This document shows, piece after piece, positions 1 to 6,243 of a DNA stretch of 6,292 bases (positions within the stretch are counted from its first letter, which is position 1; every line of letters begins with the position of its first letter). The stretch is taken from the NCBI GenBank assembly GCA_023266715.1, contig JAHFPK010000026.1, positions 10,580 to 16,871 on the forward strand, read 5' to 3'. Source of the DNA: Hyphomicrobiales bacterium. Its GTDB lineage: Bacteria > Pseudomonadota > Alphaproteobacteria > Rhizobiales > Aestuariivirgaceae. The notes under the pieces were generated by a model. It made no database searches, was not told the DNA's origin, and saw only the letters and a program-made list of their open reading frames with translations. The position numbers and the translations under genes were made by a program.

Positions 1-1290
1 GAAATATGCAAGCGCCGATGAAAGGGCCGGAAGGGGCAAGCCCTCCTGGGCGCCGCGGGCCACGATGTGGCGCAAGGCGGGCGTGGCCCCCTGCATCATG
101 GTGACGAAATCAGGAGCAACCAGAAGATTGGTGAGGCCCTTGTTCTGTTCGAAGGCTGAGGCGATGGTGTCCAAAAATTGCGAACGGATAATGCAGCCGG
201 CGCGCCAGATGCGGGCGATGGTGGCCATGGGCAGCGCCCATGAGAATTCCTTTGAGGCCGCCTCAAGCACCGCAAAACCCTGCGCATAGGCCGCGATTTT
301 TCCGGCAAAGAGCGCAAGTTCCAGTTTGTCGATCAGGGAGTTGGGATCGCCGAGAGAGTGTGCACTGGCCTTTGCATAGGCCTTGGCAGCAGCGGCCCGC
401 TCGGCCCGCGTGGACGACAGGCTCCGCGCCGCAACGGCCGCTTCAATGGCGGTTGCCGGAACGCCCATCATCTGCGCTTCAATCACCGCCCAGCGGCCCG
501 TGCCCTTCTGACCGGCTGAATCGACAATCATATCCACCATGGGCTTGCCCGACTTGGGGTCGTTGGCGGCCAGCACAGCGGCAGTGATTTCGATGAGATA
601 GGAATTCAGCCTGCCCTTGTTCCACTTGGCAAAGACTTCGCCGATGGCTTTGGGTGCCATCCCCAAGCCATCACGCAGCACGCCGTAGATTTCCGCAATC
701 ATCTGCATGTCGGCATATTCAATGCCGTTGTGGATGGTTTTCACAAAATGGCCCGCACCGTTGGGGCCAAGCCAGGCGCAGCAGGGTTCGCCCTTGAATT
801 TTGCCGCAATGGCGGTGAGAACTTTTTCAACTCGCGCATAGGACGCCGGCGTTCCCCCCACCATGATGGAGGGGCCATGGCGGGCGCCCTCTTCGCCGCC
901 CGAGACCCCCATGCCGATGAAGGTGAGCCCGCTGCCCTCAAGCTCCTGGAAGCGGCGCATGGTGTCTCTGAAATTGGCGTTGCCCGCGTCGATGATGATG
1001 TCATCCTTCGCCATGAGTTTTTTCAGCGCCGCAATCTGCTCATCAACTGCCTCGCCCGCCTTCACCATGATGATCACCGGTCGTGGCGGGCGGATGCTGG
1101 CAATGAATTCTTCCATGGTTTTGGATGGAATGAGATTGGCTTTCAATTCCCCGGCCTGAGCCATGAAGGCTTCGGTTCGCTCAGGCGTGCGGTTGAACAC
1201 CGCGATGCGGTTTCCCTTTTCCGCGATATTTAGGGCAAGGTTGGAGCCCATAACGCCAAGACCGATAAGGCCGATTTCAGCTTGTGACAT
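1..1290 (-). CDS. gnd: 6-phosphogluconate dehydrogenase, decarboxylating (3' end outside window)
   Basis: Catalyses oxidative decarboxylation of 6-phosphogluconate to ribulose 5-phosphate with reduction of NAD(P)+, in the cytoplasmic pentose phosphate pathway. The frame is open without a stop from the ATG at 1290 to the window edge, giving 430 residues; family members have about 470, so roughly 40 C-terminal residues are missing here because of the window boundary, not truncation. Visible motifs: N-terminal Rossmann GLGVMG (residues 10-15) with NRT (33-35) for cofactor binding; SGGEEG (130-135); the catalytic stretch KTIHNGIEY with K184, H187, N188 and E191; QKGTGRW with K262; and R289 before SLSS for substrate phosphate. 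The visible end (AYF) lies just before the C-terminal tail that reaches into the neighbouring subunit. It is the last visible gene of the idnO-gntK-gnd run and overlaps gntK by 14 nt. A GAGGAAG Shine-Dalgarno sits 6 nt before the ATG. NAD versus NADP preference is not decided. Confidence 0.96.
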   Translation of the reverse strand, partial: MSQAEIGLIGLGVMGSNLALNIAEKGNRIAVFNRTPERTEAFMAQAGELKANLIPSKTMEEFIASIRPPRPVIIMVKAGEAVDEQIAALKKLMAKDDIIIDAGNANFRDTMRRFQELEGSGLTFIGMGVSGGEEGARHGPSIMVGGTPASYARVEKVLTAIAAKFKGEPCCAWLGPNGAGHFVKTIHNGIEYADMQMIAEIYGVLRDGLGMAPKAIGEVFAKWNKGRLNSYLIEITAAVLAANDPKSGKPMVDMIVDSAGQKGTGRWAVIEAQMMGVPATAIEAAVAARSLSSTRAERAAAAKAYAKASAHSLGDPNSLIDKLELALFAGKIAAYAQGFAVLEAASKEFSWALPMATIARIWRAGCIIRSQFLDTIASAFEQNKGLTNLLVAPDFVTMMQGATPALRHIVARGAQEGLPLPALSSALAYF

Positions 1291-1819
1291 GTTTAACTTC
1301 CTCACTGTAATTTGCGCTGGTCAGATAGGCTTTTGAACGCCTGACCAGCTCGTCAACCGGCAGGGCCACATCGAGAGGAAGAGCTTTCTCGTCGGGTCCC
1401 GGAGCTTCAATGGTCGCAAGCTGGCTGTCCAGCAGGGATGTAGGCATGAAGTGACCTTTGCGCATTGCCATGCGGGCCGCGAGCAGATCGCGGCTGCCAT
1501 GCAGAAAAATGAAGGTAATTGGCCGCCCTGCCGCTTCGGCAAGTTTTTGCCGGTAAGCTTTCTTCAAGGCTGAACAGGAAGCAACAGCGCCGTGCCCCTT
1601 GTCGCATTCTGCTTTCATGGCCTTGCCGATGATTTCCAGCCAGGGCCAGCGGTCCGCATCATTGAGGGGCGTTCCTGCCGACATCTTCGCAATATTGGAG
1701 GCGGGATGAAGCCTGTCACCTTCGATGAACGGACAGTTCAATTCCTTTGCCAGGCCTTCGCCCACACTGGTCTTGCCACAGCTCGTTACACCCATGACAA
1801 TGACTGCCCCCTTGAACAT
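1277..1819 (-). CDS. gntK: gluconokinase
   Basis: Phosphorylates D-gluconate with ATP to 6-phosphogluconate, the substrate of the next gene, gnd. The 180-residue protein is of normal length for the GntK family (P-loop kinase fold). Visible motifs: Walker A GVTSCGKT (residues 10-17); the substrate-site block EGDRLHP (33-39) followed by NIAKMSAGTPLNDADRWPWL (42-61), highly typical of gluconokinases; CSALKKAYR (82-90); and RKGHFMPTSLLDSQLATIE (120-138), the lid/substrate signature. The start is the ATG at 1819, one base after the idnO stop (TGA-g-ATG). No clear Shine-Dalgarno precedes it, so translation probably depends on re-initiation after idnO. The 3' end overlaps gnd by 14 nt in another frame; the C-terminal tail after about residue 168 is poorly conserved and forms this overlap. 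Shikimate kinase-like enzymes share the P-loop but not the GDRLHP/NIAKM block, so the assignment is firm. Confidence 0.96.
   Translation of the reverse strand: MFKGAVIVMGVTSCGKTSVGEGLAKELNCPFIEGDRLHPASNIAKMSAGTPLNDADRWPWLEIIGKAMKAECDKGHGAVASCSALKKAYRQKLAEAAGRPITFIFLHGSRDLLAARMAMRKGHFMPTSLLDSQLATIEAPGPDEKALPLDVALPVDELVRRSKAYLTSANYSEEVKHVTS
1297..1303 (-). promoter_or_regulatory. Shine-Dalgarno for gnd inside gntK
   Basis: On the minus strand the sequence reads GAGGAAG followed by 6 nt and the gnd ATG at 1290. It lies within the last codons of gntK, supports this gnd start despite the 14 nt overlap, and suggests gnd can be initiated by ribosomes finishing gntK as well as by fresh initiation. 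Confidence 0.75.
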
Positions 1820-1820
1820 C

Positions 1821-2588
1821 TCAAAGCACCGAAGTTATGCCGCCATCGACATAGAGGATGTGCCCATTGACGAAGGAGGAAGCCTCACTGCTGAGGAATA
1901 TGGCAGCGCCCACGAGTTCACCAACTTCGCCCCACCGCCCGGCAGGCGTGCGCTTTTCCAGCCATGAGGAAAAATCCGGATTTTCCACGAGAGCCTGATT
2001 GAGCGGTGTCCTGAAATAGCCGGGGCCAATGGCATTCACCTGAATGCCGTATTTTGCCCAGTCCGCGCACATGCCCTTGGTCAACATTTTTAAGGCACCC
2101 TTGGTGGCCGCGTAAGGTGCAATACCGGGACGGCCGAGTTCACTTTGGACCGAACAGACATTGACGATTTTCCCGCGCCCACGCCTGATCATGTGACGGG
2201 CCACGGCCTGTCCCACAAGAAACGCGCTTTCAACATTTACCCGCATGAGCTCACGGAATTTTTCTGGCGGAAAATCTTCCAGAGGCGTTCTGAATTGCAT
2301 TCCAGCATTGTTAAACAGGATATCAATTGGGCCAATATCCGATTCAATTTTGGAGACAGCTTCGGCGACACTTTCCTGTGAGGTGACATCAAAATCAAAG
2401 CCTTGAACCTTGAATCCTTTTTGCCGCAATGCCGCAACAGTATTTTTAAGCTTGGCCCTGTCGCGGCCATTCAGAATGATTTCAGCACCTGCGCCGGCCA
2501 GCCCCTCGGCAATAGCCAGACCAATGCCCTGACTTGAGCCCGTAACCAGAGCGCGCTTGCCGGAGAGATCAAAGAGCTTCCTTGACAT
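1821..2588 (-). CDS. idnO: gluconate 5-dehydrogenase (5-keto-D-gluconate reductase), SDR family
   Basis: Classical short-chain dehydrogenase/reductase that interconverts 5-keto-D-gluconate and D-gluconate with NAD(P)H; also named gno. With the ATG at 2588 the protein is 255 residues, the usual length. Motifs: cofactor loop TGSSQGIG (16-23); NNAG (93-96); catalytic N118, S146, Y159 and K163 (YAATK, 159-163); and C-terminal FVNGHILYVDGG. The blocks CSVQSELGR (145-153), KMLTKGMC and GPGYFRT are particularly close to E. coli IdnO and separate it from generic SDRs. R42 after the second strand (NGRDR) hints at NADP(H). A TTG at 2600 would add four residues (total 259); I prefer ATG because a GAAAGA stretch lies shortly upstream and the N-terminus then starts SRKLFDLSGK as expected. 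First gene of the minus-strand operon, one base before gntK, which would phosphorylate its product. Confidence 0.93.
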   Translation of the reverse strand: MSRKLFDLSGKRALVTGSSQGIGLAIAEGLAGAGAEIILNGRDRAKLKNTVAALRQKGFKVQGFDFDVTSQESVAEAVSKIESDIGPIDILFNNAGMQFRTPLEDFPPEKFRELMRVNVESAFLVGQAVARHMIRRGRGKIVNVCSVQSELGRPGIAPYAATKGALKMLTKGMCADWAKYGIQVNAIGPGYFRTPLNQALVENPDFSSWLEKRTPAGRWGEVGELVGAAIFLSSEASSFVNGHILYVDGGITSVL

Positions 2589-2702
2589 CGGGTCTTTCAA
2601 TTTCGCTGATATCTGTTGAAAAGACTAACCAGCATTTAGCTTCGCGCTCAAGGCCAAATATGCCCTATTTATGCATGCCCTTTCACTTTGCAGTGGAGTT
2701 TG

Positions 2703-2712
2703 TTATCGGTAA
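2703..2712. promoter_or_regulatory. candidate LacI-family operator, CG-centred imperfect palindrome
   Basis: TTATCGGTAA matches its own reverse complement at 8 of 10 positions and is centred on CG, as LacI-family operators usually are. The wider TGTTATCGGTAATG resembles, from memory, gluconate-regulator (GntR of the LacI family) sites built on GTTA...TAAC, and less closely alphaproteobacterial xylose operators; the outermost bases are not symmetrical. It lies about 40 bp before the lactonase start and about 115 bp from idnO. The cognate regulator is not established. Confidence 0.4.
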
Positions 2713-2740
2713 TGCCTCTCGCTTCTCGATCAATTAGACA

Positions 2741-2744
2741 GGGG
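2741..2744 (+). promoter_or_regulatory. Shine-Dalgarno deciding the lactonase start
   Basis: GGGG ends 6 nt before the ATG at 2751. The in-frame upstream alternatives are a TTG at 2688 and an ATG at 2712; the latter has GGAG (2695-2698) at a long 13 nt spacing and its A is the last base of the operator-like palindrome. The 2751 start also matches where family homology (FEVLDPRF) begins. Confidence 0.5.
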
Positions 2745-2750
2745 TTGCCT

Positions 2751-3683
2751 ATGTTCTACGGCGTAGTTGAAGGCACAGGTTTTGAAGTCCTCGATCCACG
2801 CTTCAATGAATGCCTCATTGGGCACGCACGGGTCGAACGGCTGTGGACCGGAGCGCGCTGGTCGGAAGGTCCTGCCTGGTTTGCGGCGGGGCGCTATTTG
2901 GTCTGGTCTGACATTCCGAACAACCGCATGCTGCGTTACGATGAAACCGATGGGTCGGTTTCCGTCTTCCGCAGCCCTTCAAATTATTCCAACGGAAATA
3001 CGGTTGACGGCCAGGGCCGTTTGGTCACCTGCGAGCATTGGGCGCGGCGCGTGACCCGCACCGAGCATAACGGGTCGATCACGGTGATTGCCGATAACTA
3101 CGAGGGCAAGCGCTTCAATTCACCCAATGACGTGGTGGTAAAATCAGACGGCTCGATCTGGTTCACGGATCCGCCCTATGGCCATCTTATCGACTATGAG
3201 GGTGAACAGGGGACTAGCGAAATTGGCAACAATAATGTTTACCGGGCTGATCCGCTTGATGGAAATGTGACCCCGGTCTGCGTTGACTTTGACAAGCCAA
3301 ATGGGCTGGCATTTTCACCCAATGAAAAATATCTCTACATCGTCGACACGGGCGCCAGCCACAAGCCGGGCGGCAACAAGCACATTCGTCGCTTCGAGGT
3401 GAAAGAAAGCGGCGTAGCGCTGGGGAAGTCCAAGATTTTTGCTGATTGCACGGCAGGGATTTTCGATGGTTTCCGGGTAGACCGCGATGGGCGCATCTGG
3501 ACCAGCGCCGGCGATGGAGTTCACTGCTATCTCCCCGATGGCACATTGATTGGCAAAATCTTGATCCCTGAACTCGTGGCCAATGTGTGTTTCGGGGGTG
3601 CAAAATTAAACCGGCTCTTTATTTGCGGCTGCACCTCGCTTTACTCGGCATATCTCGGCGTCAACGGCATTTCGCCCTGCTAG
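2751..3683 (+). CDS. SMP-30/gluconolactonase family sugar lactonase
   Basis: Six-bladed beta-propeller lactonase that opens an aldonolactone ring (gluconolactone to gluconate, or possibly xylonolactone to xylonate) using a bound divalent metal. From the ATG at 2751 it has 310 residues, normal for the family, and no signal peptide, so it is probably cytoplasmic. Expected metal ligands by alignment to SMP-30 are E39 (in SEGPAW), N184 (in KPNGLAFSP) and D239 (in FDGFRVD); N126 in NSPNDVVV is at the usual substrate-side position. Other signatures are WSDIPNNRMLR (52-62), FTDPPYG (138-144) and the closing-blade LFICGCTSLYS near the C-terminus. Context: divergent from the gluconate operon, which would use gluconate, and 62 bp upstream of the regulator-xyl genes on its own strand, so both a gluconate and a xylose link are possible. 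The family assignment is firm but the substrate is not; I leave the symbol empty because gnl and a xylonolactonase name are both plausible. Confidence 0.92.
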   Translation: MFYGVVEGTGFEVLDPRFNECLIGHARVERLWTGARWSEGPAWFAAGRYLVWSDIPNNRMLRYDETDGSVSVFRSPSNYSNGNTVDGQGRLVTCEHWARRVTRTEHNGSITVIADNYEGKRFNSPNDVVVKSDGSIWFTDPPYGHLIDYEGEQGTSEIGNNNVYRADPLDGNVTPVCVDFDKPNGLAFSPNEKYLYIVDTGASHKPGGNKHIRRFEVKESGVALGKSKIFADCTAGIFDGFRVDRDGRIWTSAGDGVHCYLPDGTLIGKILIPELVANVCFGGAKLNRLFICGCTSLYSAYLGVNGISPC

Positions 3684-3691
3684 AATAGTTT

Positions 3692-3707
3692 TGATAGACG
3701 CCTATCA
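3692..3707. promoter_or_regulatory. candidate operator, CG-centred 16 bp palindrome upstream of lacI-type gene
   Basis: TGATAGACGCCTATCA matches its reverse complement at 14 of 16 positions and is centred on CG, the classic form of LacI-family operators. It starts 8 nt after the lactonase stop codon and ends 5 nt before a perfect TTGACA hexamer, 39 nt before the regulator ATG. The likely reading is autoregulation of the regulator and control of xylB-xylA. It does not share an obvious half-site with the palindrome at 2703-2712. Confidence 0.6.
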
Positions 3708-3711
3708 GGAA

Positions 3712-3717
3712 TTGACA
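3712..3717 (+). promoter_or_regulatory. possible -35 box for the regulator-xylB-xylA operon
   Basis: Perfect TTGACA lying between the operator-like palindrome and the regulator gene. The matching -10 is poor: the nearest candidate, CATATG at 3736-3741 (18 bp spacer), has only three of six consensus bases and would place transcription almost at the start codon, implying a leaderless message. The box is also inside a hairpin-capable stretch (GGAATT 3708-3713 and AATTCC 3719-3724), so it may be coincidental. Confidence 0.3.
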
Positions 3718-3738
3718 AAATTCCGGCCAGGAGTCCAT

Positions 3739-3765
3739 ATGGGGCATGGCAAGAGTTACCATTGA
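3739..3765 (+). other. overlapping 8-codon ORF at the regulator start
   Basis: An ATG at 3739 is placed 5 nt after AGGAG (3729-3733), better spaced than the regulator's own ATG at 3746. It reads MGHGKSYH and stops at TGA 3763-3765 in a different frame. It may be chance, or it could divert ribosomes and lower regulator synthesis. No evidence of a functional peptide. Confidence 0.25.
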
Positions 3766-4771
3766 AGATGTGGCCCTTGAAGCAGGTCTCAGCGTTGCAA
3801 CCGTTGACCGGGTGTTGAATGGGCGCGCCGCGGTGCGGCCGCAAACTGCCTCGCGGGTTGAAAAAGCCATCAGGCATTTGAATTATCAACCCGACCGGCT
3901 GGCCGCACGTCTGGCAAAGGGCAAGGAATACCGCTTCTGTTTTGTGCTGCCGGAGGGCAACAACAGCTTCATGATCGAGCTTGGCGAAGAGGTTCGCGCC
4001 AATGCCTCCCGCATGGTTTCCGAGCGCGTCCACATTGATCTCCGCCTCACCGATGTGTTTGACGCAGCGACACTTGCCACAACATTGGACGGCATTGGCG
4101 ATATCTATGACGGGGTGGCCGTGGTGGCCCTTGACCATCCACGGGTGCGGGAAGCCATCAACGGGTTGGTGGAGCGTGGTGTTGCGGTAGTCACGTTGGT
4201 GTCTGACGTGCCGAGTTCAAAGCGGTCCCATTATGCAGGCATTGACAACTCAAGCGCGGGCCGGACCGCTGCAACCCTGATGGGGCGCTACCTCGGCAAC
4301 AAAAATGGCAAGGTTGGTTTGATTGCGGGTTCACTTTCACTCAGGGATCACATCGAGCGGCGCTTTGGTTTTGAGCAGGTCATGCTGCATGAATTTCCAC
4401 ATCTCACCATTCTGCCCGTTCTGGAATCGCGCGATGACTGGCAACGGGTTGAAAAAGTTACCACCCAAATGCTTGCCGAACATCCCGATCTCATCGGCAT
4501 CTACAATGTGGGTGCGGGCGCGCGCGGTATCGTCACCGCCTTGGAAAACGCCGGCCGGCAAAAACAAATCACTTACATCGCCCATGAACTTACCGATCAC
4601 ACCCGCCGGGCTCTGGTTGATGGCACAATCGACGTGATCATCAACCAGAATGCGGGCCATGAGGTGCGCAGCGCCGTCCGCGTTCTCATGGCGAAAGCTG
4701 ACAAAAGCCCCCTCATCGAGGCGATGGAACACATCCGCATTGATATCTTCGTTCGCGACAATCTTCCTTAG
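3746..4771 (+). CDS. LacI-family transcriptional regulator of the xylose operon (probable)
   Basis: A 341-residue regulator with an N-terminal LacI helix-turn-helix (residues 4-26; TIEDVALEAGLSVATV then DRVLNG), hinge helix around 50-57 (DRLAARLA) and a periplasmic-binding-protein-like sugar-sensing domain from about 62 to the end. The recognition helix has D21 where many LacI proteins have Ser (VDRVLNG), a variant I associate with sugar regulators of rhizobial type. The sensing domain includes HYAGIDNSSAGRTAA, IAGSLSLRDHIERRFGFEQV and AHELTDHTRRAL segments typical of ligand-binding LacI proteins. Its stop is 11 nt before xylB, so it is probably the first gene of a regulator-xylB-xylA operon and likely a xylose-responsive repressor. 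This role is inferred from position. An AGGAG at 3729-3733 is 12 nt upstream of the ATG, a long spacing, and a competing out-of-frame ATG lies between them. The effector could instead be a gluconate-type compound. Confidence 0.9.
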   Translation: MARVTIEDVALEAGLSVATVDRVLNGRAAVRPQTASRVEKAIRHLNYQPDRLAARLAKGKEYRFCFVLPEGNNSFMIELGEEVRANASRMVSERVHIDLRLTDVFDAATLATTLDGIGDIYDGVAVVALDHPRVREAINGLVERGVAVVTLVSDVPSSKRSHYAGIDNSSAGRTAATLMGRYLGNKNGKVGLIAGSLSLRDHIERRFGFEQVMLHEFPHLTILPVLESRDDWQRVEKVTTQMLAEHPDLIGIYNVGAGARGIVTALENAGRQKQITYIAHELTDHTRRALVDGTIDVIINQNAGHEVRSAVRVLMAKADKSPLIEAMEHIRIDIFVRDNLP

Positions 4772-4782
4772 AGAAAGCCATC

Positions 4783-6243
4783 ATGTATCTCGGTCTTGAT
4801 ATTGGAACCTCCTCGGTTAAAGGCGTGCTGATCGATGACCGGCAGAAAATCATCGCATCTGCGACATCTCTCCTGAAAGTATCACGGCTGCATGAGGGCT
4901 GGTCGGAACAGGCGCCTACCGATTGGTGGAAAGCCACTGGAAAAGTCTTGGCGCTTTTGAAAAAAGCAAAGCCAAAGGCCGTGGCAGCGGTTGAGGGCAT
5001 TGGTCTTTCAGGCCAGCAACATGGGGCAACGCTCCTGGACAGTTCGGGCAAGGTCTTGCGGCCCGCGATCCTGTGGAATGACGCTCGTTCCTTCGCCGAA
5101 TGCGTCGAGATTGAAACACGCGAACCGCGCTCGCGTGAAATTGCCGGCAACATTGCCATGGCAGGCTTCACCGCGCCCAAACTGCTCTGGATCAAAAAAC
5201 ACGAGCCCAAGATATTTGAGAAAGTTGCAAAGGTTCTGTTGCCCAAGGACTATGTGCGCCTGTGCATGACCGGGGACTATGCCTCGGACATGTCCGACTC
5301 GGCGGGAACCCTTTGGCTTGATGTGGCAAAACGTCAGTGGTCGGATGAATTGCTGGTGGCGTCCGATATGCGGCGCGAGCAAATGCCAAAGCTTTATGAG
5401 GGTTCGGAAGCAACGGGCCGACTTTCGCCTACCGTTGCCAGGGCCTGGGGCATGCAAAAGCTGCCTTTTGTTGCAGGTGGTGGTGGCGATAATGCGGCGT
5501 CCGCCTGCGGCATGGGCGCTGTAAACCCCGGGGCCGCATTTGTTTCCCTTGGCACATCGGGCGTACTGTTCGTCTCCAACGACAAATTCCGCCCCAACAC
5601 CAAAGGCGCAGTGCATGCCTTTTGCCATGCGGTGCCCGATACCTGGCATCAGATGGGCGTTATTCTTTCGGCCACGGCAAGTCTGGAATGGCTGGCCAGC
5701 CTGTTGAAAACACCGGCGCCAAAGCTCACGCAAAAATTGGGCGATAAAATAAATGGTCCGTCATCGGCCATTTTCCTGCCCTATCTCTCGGGCGAGCGCA
5801 CGCCGGTGGCCGATGCGCAGGCGCGGGGCATTCTGCTGGGGCTTGGCCATGAGACCGATGCCAATGTCCTGACCCATGCGGTGCTCGATGGCGTTGCCTT
5901 TGCTTTCCGTGATTGCCTTGAAGCCCTGAAGGCTGCGGGCACAAGCATAGACCGTGTCACCGCTGTTGGCGGTGGCTCACGCTCGGGACTTTGGCTCAAG
6001 ATCATTTCCACCGTCCTTAACATCCCCGTCGATGTTCCGGCCGATGGGGATTTCGGCGGAGCCTTCGGAGCTGCAAGACTTGGTCTCATTGCAGCGACAG
6101 GCGCATCAGTCGCCTCCGTGTGCAAGGCTCCCAAAACCGCCAAGACAATTTCACCAAATGCAAGACTGCATGCAGCTTATGAAGACACCTACCACCGCTA
6201 CGCCAAACTCTATTCCGCGACGAGGGAGATCAACCGCTCATGA
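4783..6243 (+). CDS. xylB: xylulokinase
   Basis: Phosphorylates D-xylulose with ATP to xylulose 5-phosphate, the second step of the xylose isomerase pathway. The 486-residue protein is of normal length for FGGY-family XylB. Motifs in order: phosphate-binding GLDIGTSSVKG (4-14, with D6); SGQQHGATLLD (76-86), with Gln where E. coli has Met; ILWNDARS (96-103); LLPKDYVR (152-159); DMSDSAGTLW (169-178); AGGGGDNAAS (231-240), in which D236 is the expected catalytic base; SLGTSGVLF; FLPYLSGERTP; and the C-terminal ATP-site GGGSRSGLW. Start is the ATG at 4783, with GAGAAAG (4771-4777) about 5 nt upstream overlapping the regulator's stop codon. The stop overlaps the xylA start as ATGA. The SGQQHGATLLD and ILWND blocks plus xylA downstream separate it from glycerol, gluconate or ribulose kinases of the same family. 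Confidence 0.97.
   Translation: MYLGLDIGTSSVKGVLIDDRQKIIASATSLLKVSRLHEGWSEQAPTDWWKATGKVLALLKKAKPKAVAAVEGIGLSGQQHGATLLDSSGKVLRPAILWNDARSFAECVEIETREPRSREIAGNIAMAGFTAPKLLWIKKHEPKIFEKVAKVLLPKDYVRLCMTGDYASDMSDSAGTLWLDVAKRQWSDELLVASDMRREQMPKLYEGSEATGRLSPTVARAWGMQKLPFVAGGGGDNAASACGMGAVNPGAAFVSLGTSGVLFVSNDKFRPNTKGAVHAFCHAVPDTWHQMGVILSATASLEWLASLLKTPAPKLTQKLGDKINGPSSAIFLPYLSGERTPVADAQARGILLGLGHETDANVLTHAVLDGVAFAFRDCLEALKAAGTSIDRVTAVGGGSRSGLWLKIISTVLNIPVDVPADGDFGGAFGAARLGLIAATGASVASVCKAPKTAKTISPNARLHAAYEDTYHRYAKLYSATREINRS
6223..6228 (+). promoter_or_regulatory. Shine-Dalgarno for xylA inside xylB
   Basis: AGGGAG ends 11 nt before the xylA ATG at 6240, within the last codons of xylB. The spacing is long, but together with the ATGA stop/start overlap it supports coupled translation of xylB and xylA. 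Confidence 0.5.

Larger units (their letters stand above)
2589..2750. promoter_or_regulatory. divergent intergenic region between idnO and the lactonase gene
   Basis: About 160 bp separating two divergently transcribed genes, so promoters for both should lie here. It is visibly more AT-rich than the flanking genes, especially around 2655-2675. I could not find a convincing -35/-10 pair in either direction. It holds an operator-like palindrome at 2703-2712, a short direct repeat of ATGCCCT (2660-2666 and 2675-2681, 15 bp apart) and the self-complementary ATGCATGC stretch at 2671-2678. No small gene or RNA is apparent. Confidence 0.7.

Noticed and set aside
730..1233. Plus-strand frame of 167 codons opposite gnd
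   Set aside because: Entirely antisense to the conserved N-terminal and catalytic part of gnd; composition is typical of an antisense shadow.
1..1290. Possible broken gnd, since only short frames appear on that strand by simple start-to-stop ORF finding
   Set aside because: Reading all 430 codons from 1290 to 1 shows no stop and continuous family homology; the gene simply leaves the window before its stop codon.
2688..2750. N-terminal extension of the lactonase from TTG 2688 (or ATG 2712)
   Set aside because: The extra residues do not resemble a signal peptide or family sequence, the region contains the operator-like palindrome, and the ATG at 2751 has a better-spaced GGGG and fits the family N-terminus.
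3684..3745. Intrinsic terminator after the lactonase gene
   Set aside because: The inverted repeats here lack a GC-rich stem followed by a T run; the stronger one is CG-centred like an operator.
3680..4138. Minus-strand frame of 152 codons opposite the LacI-type regulator
   Set aside because: Antisense to the helix-turn-helix region of a clear regulator gene; no family signature or ribosome binding site; shadow of codon bias.
5008..5733. Long minus-strand open frame (241 codons) opposite xylB
   Set aside because: It lies wholly inside the strongly supported xylB frame and its translation is rich in Arg/Cys/His with no recognisable domain, as expected for a shadow frame in GC-rich DNA.
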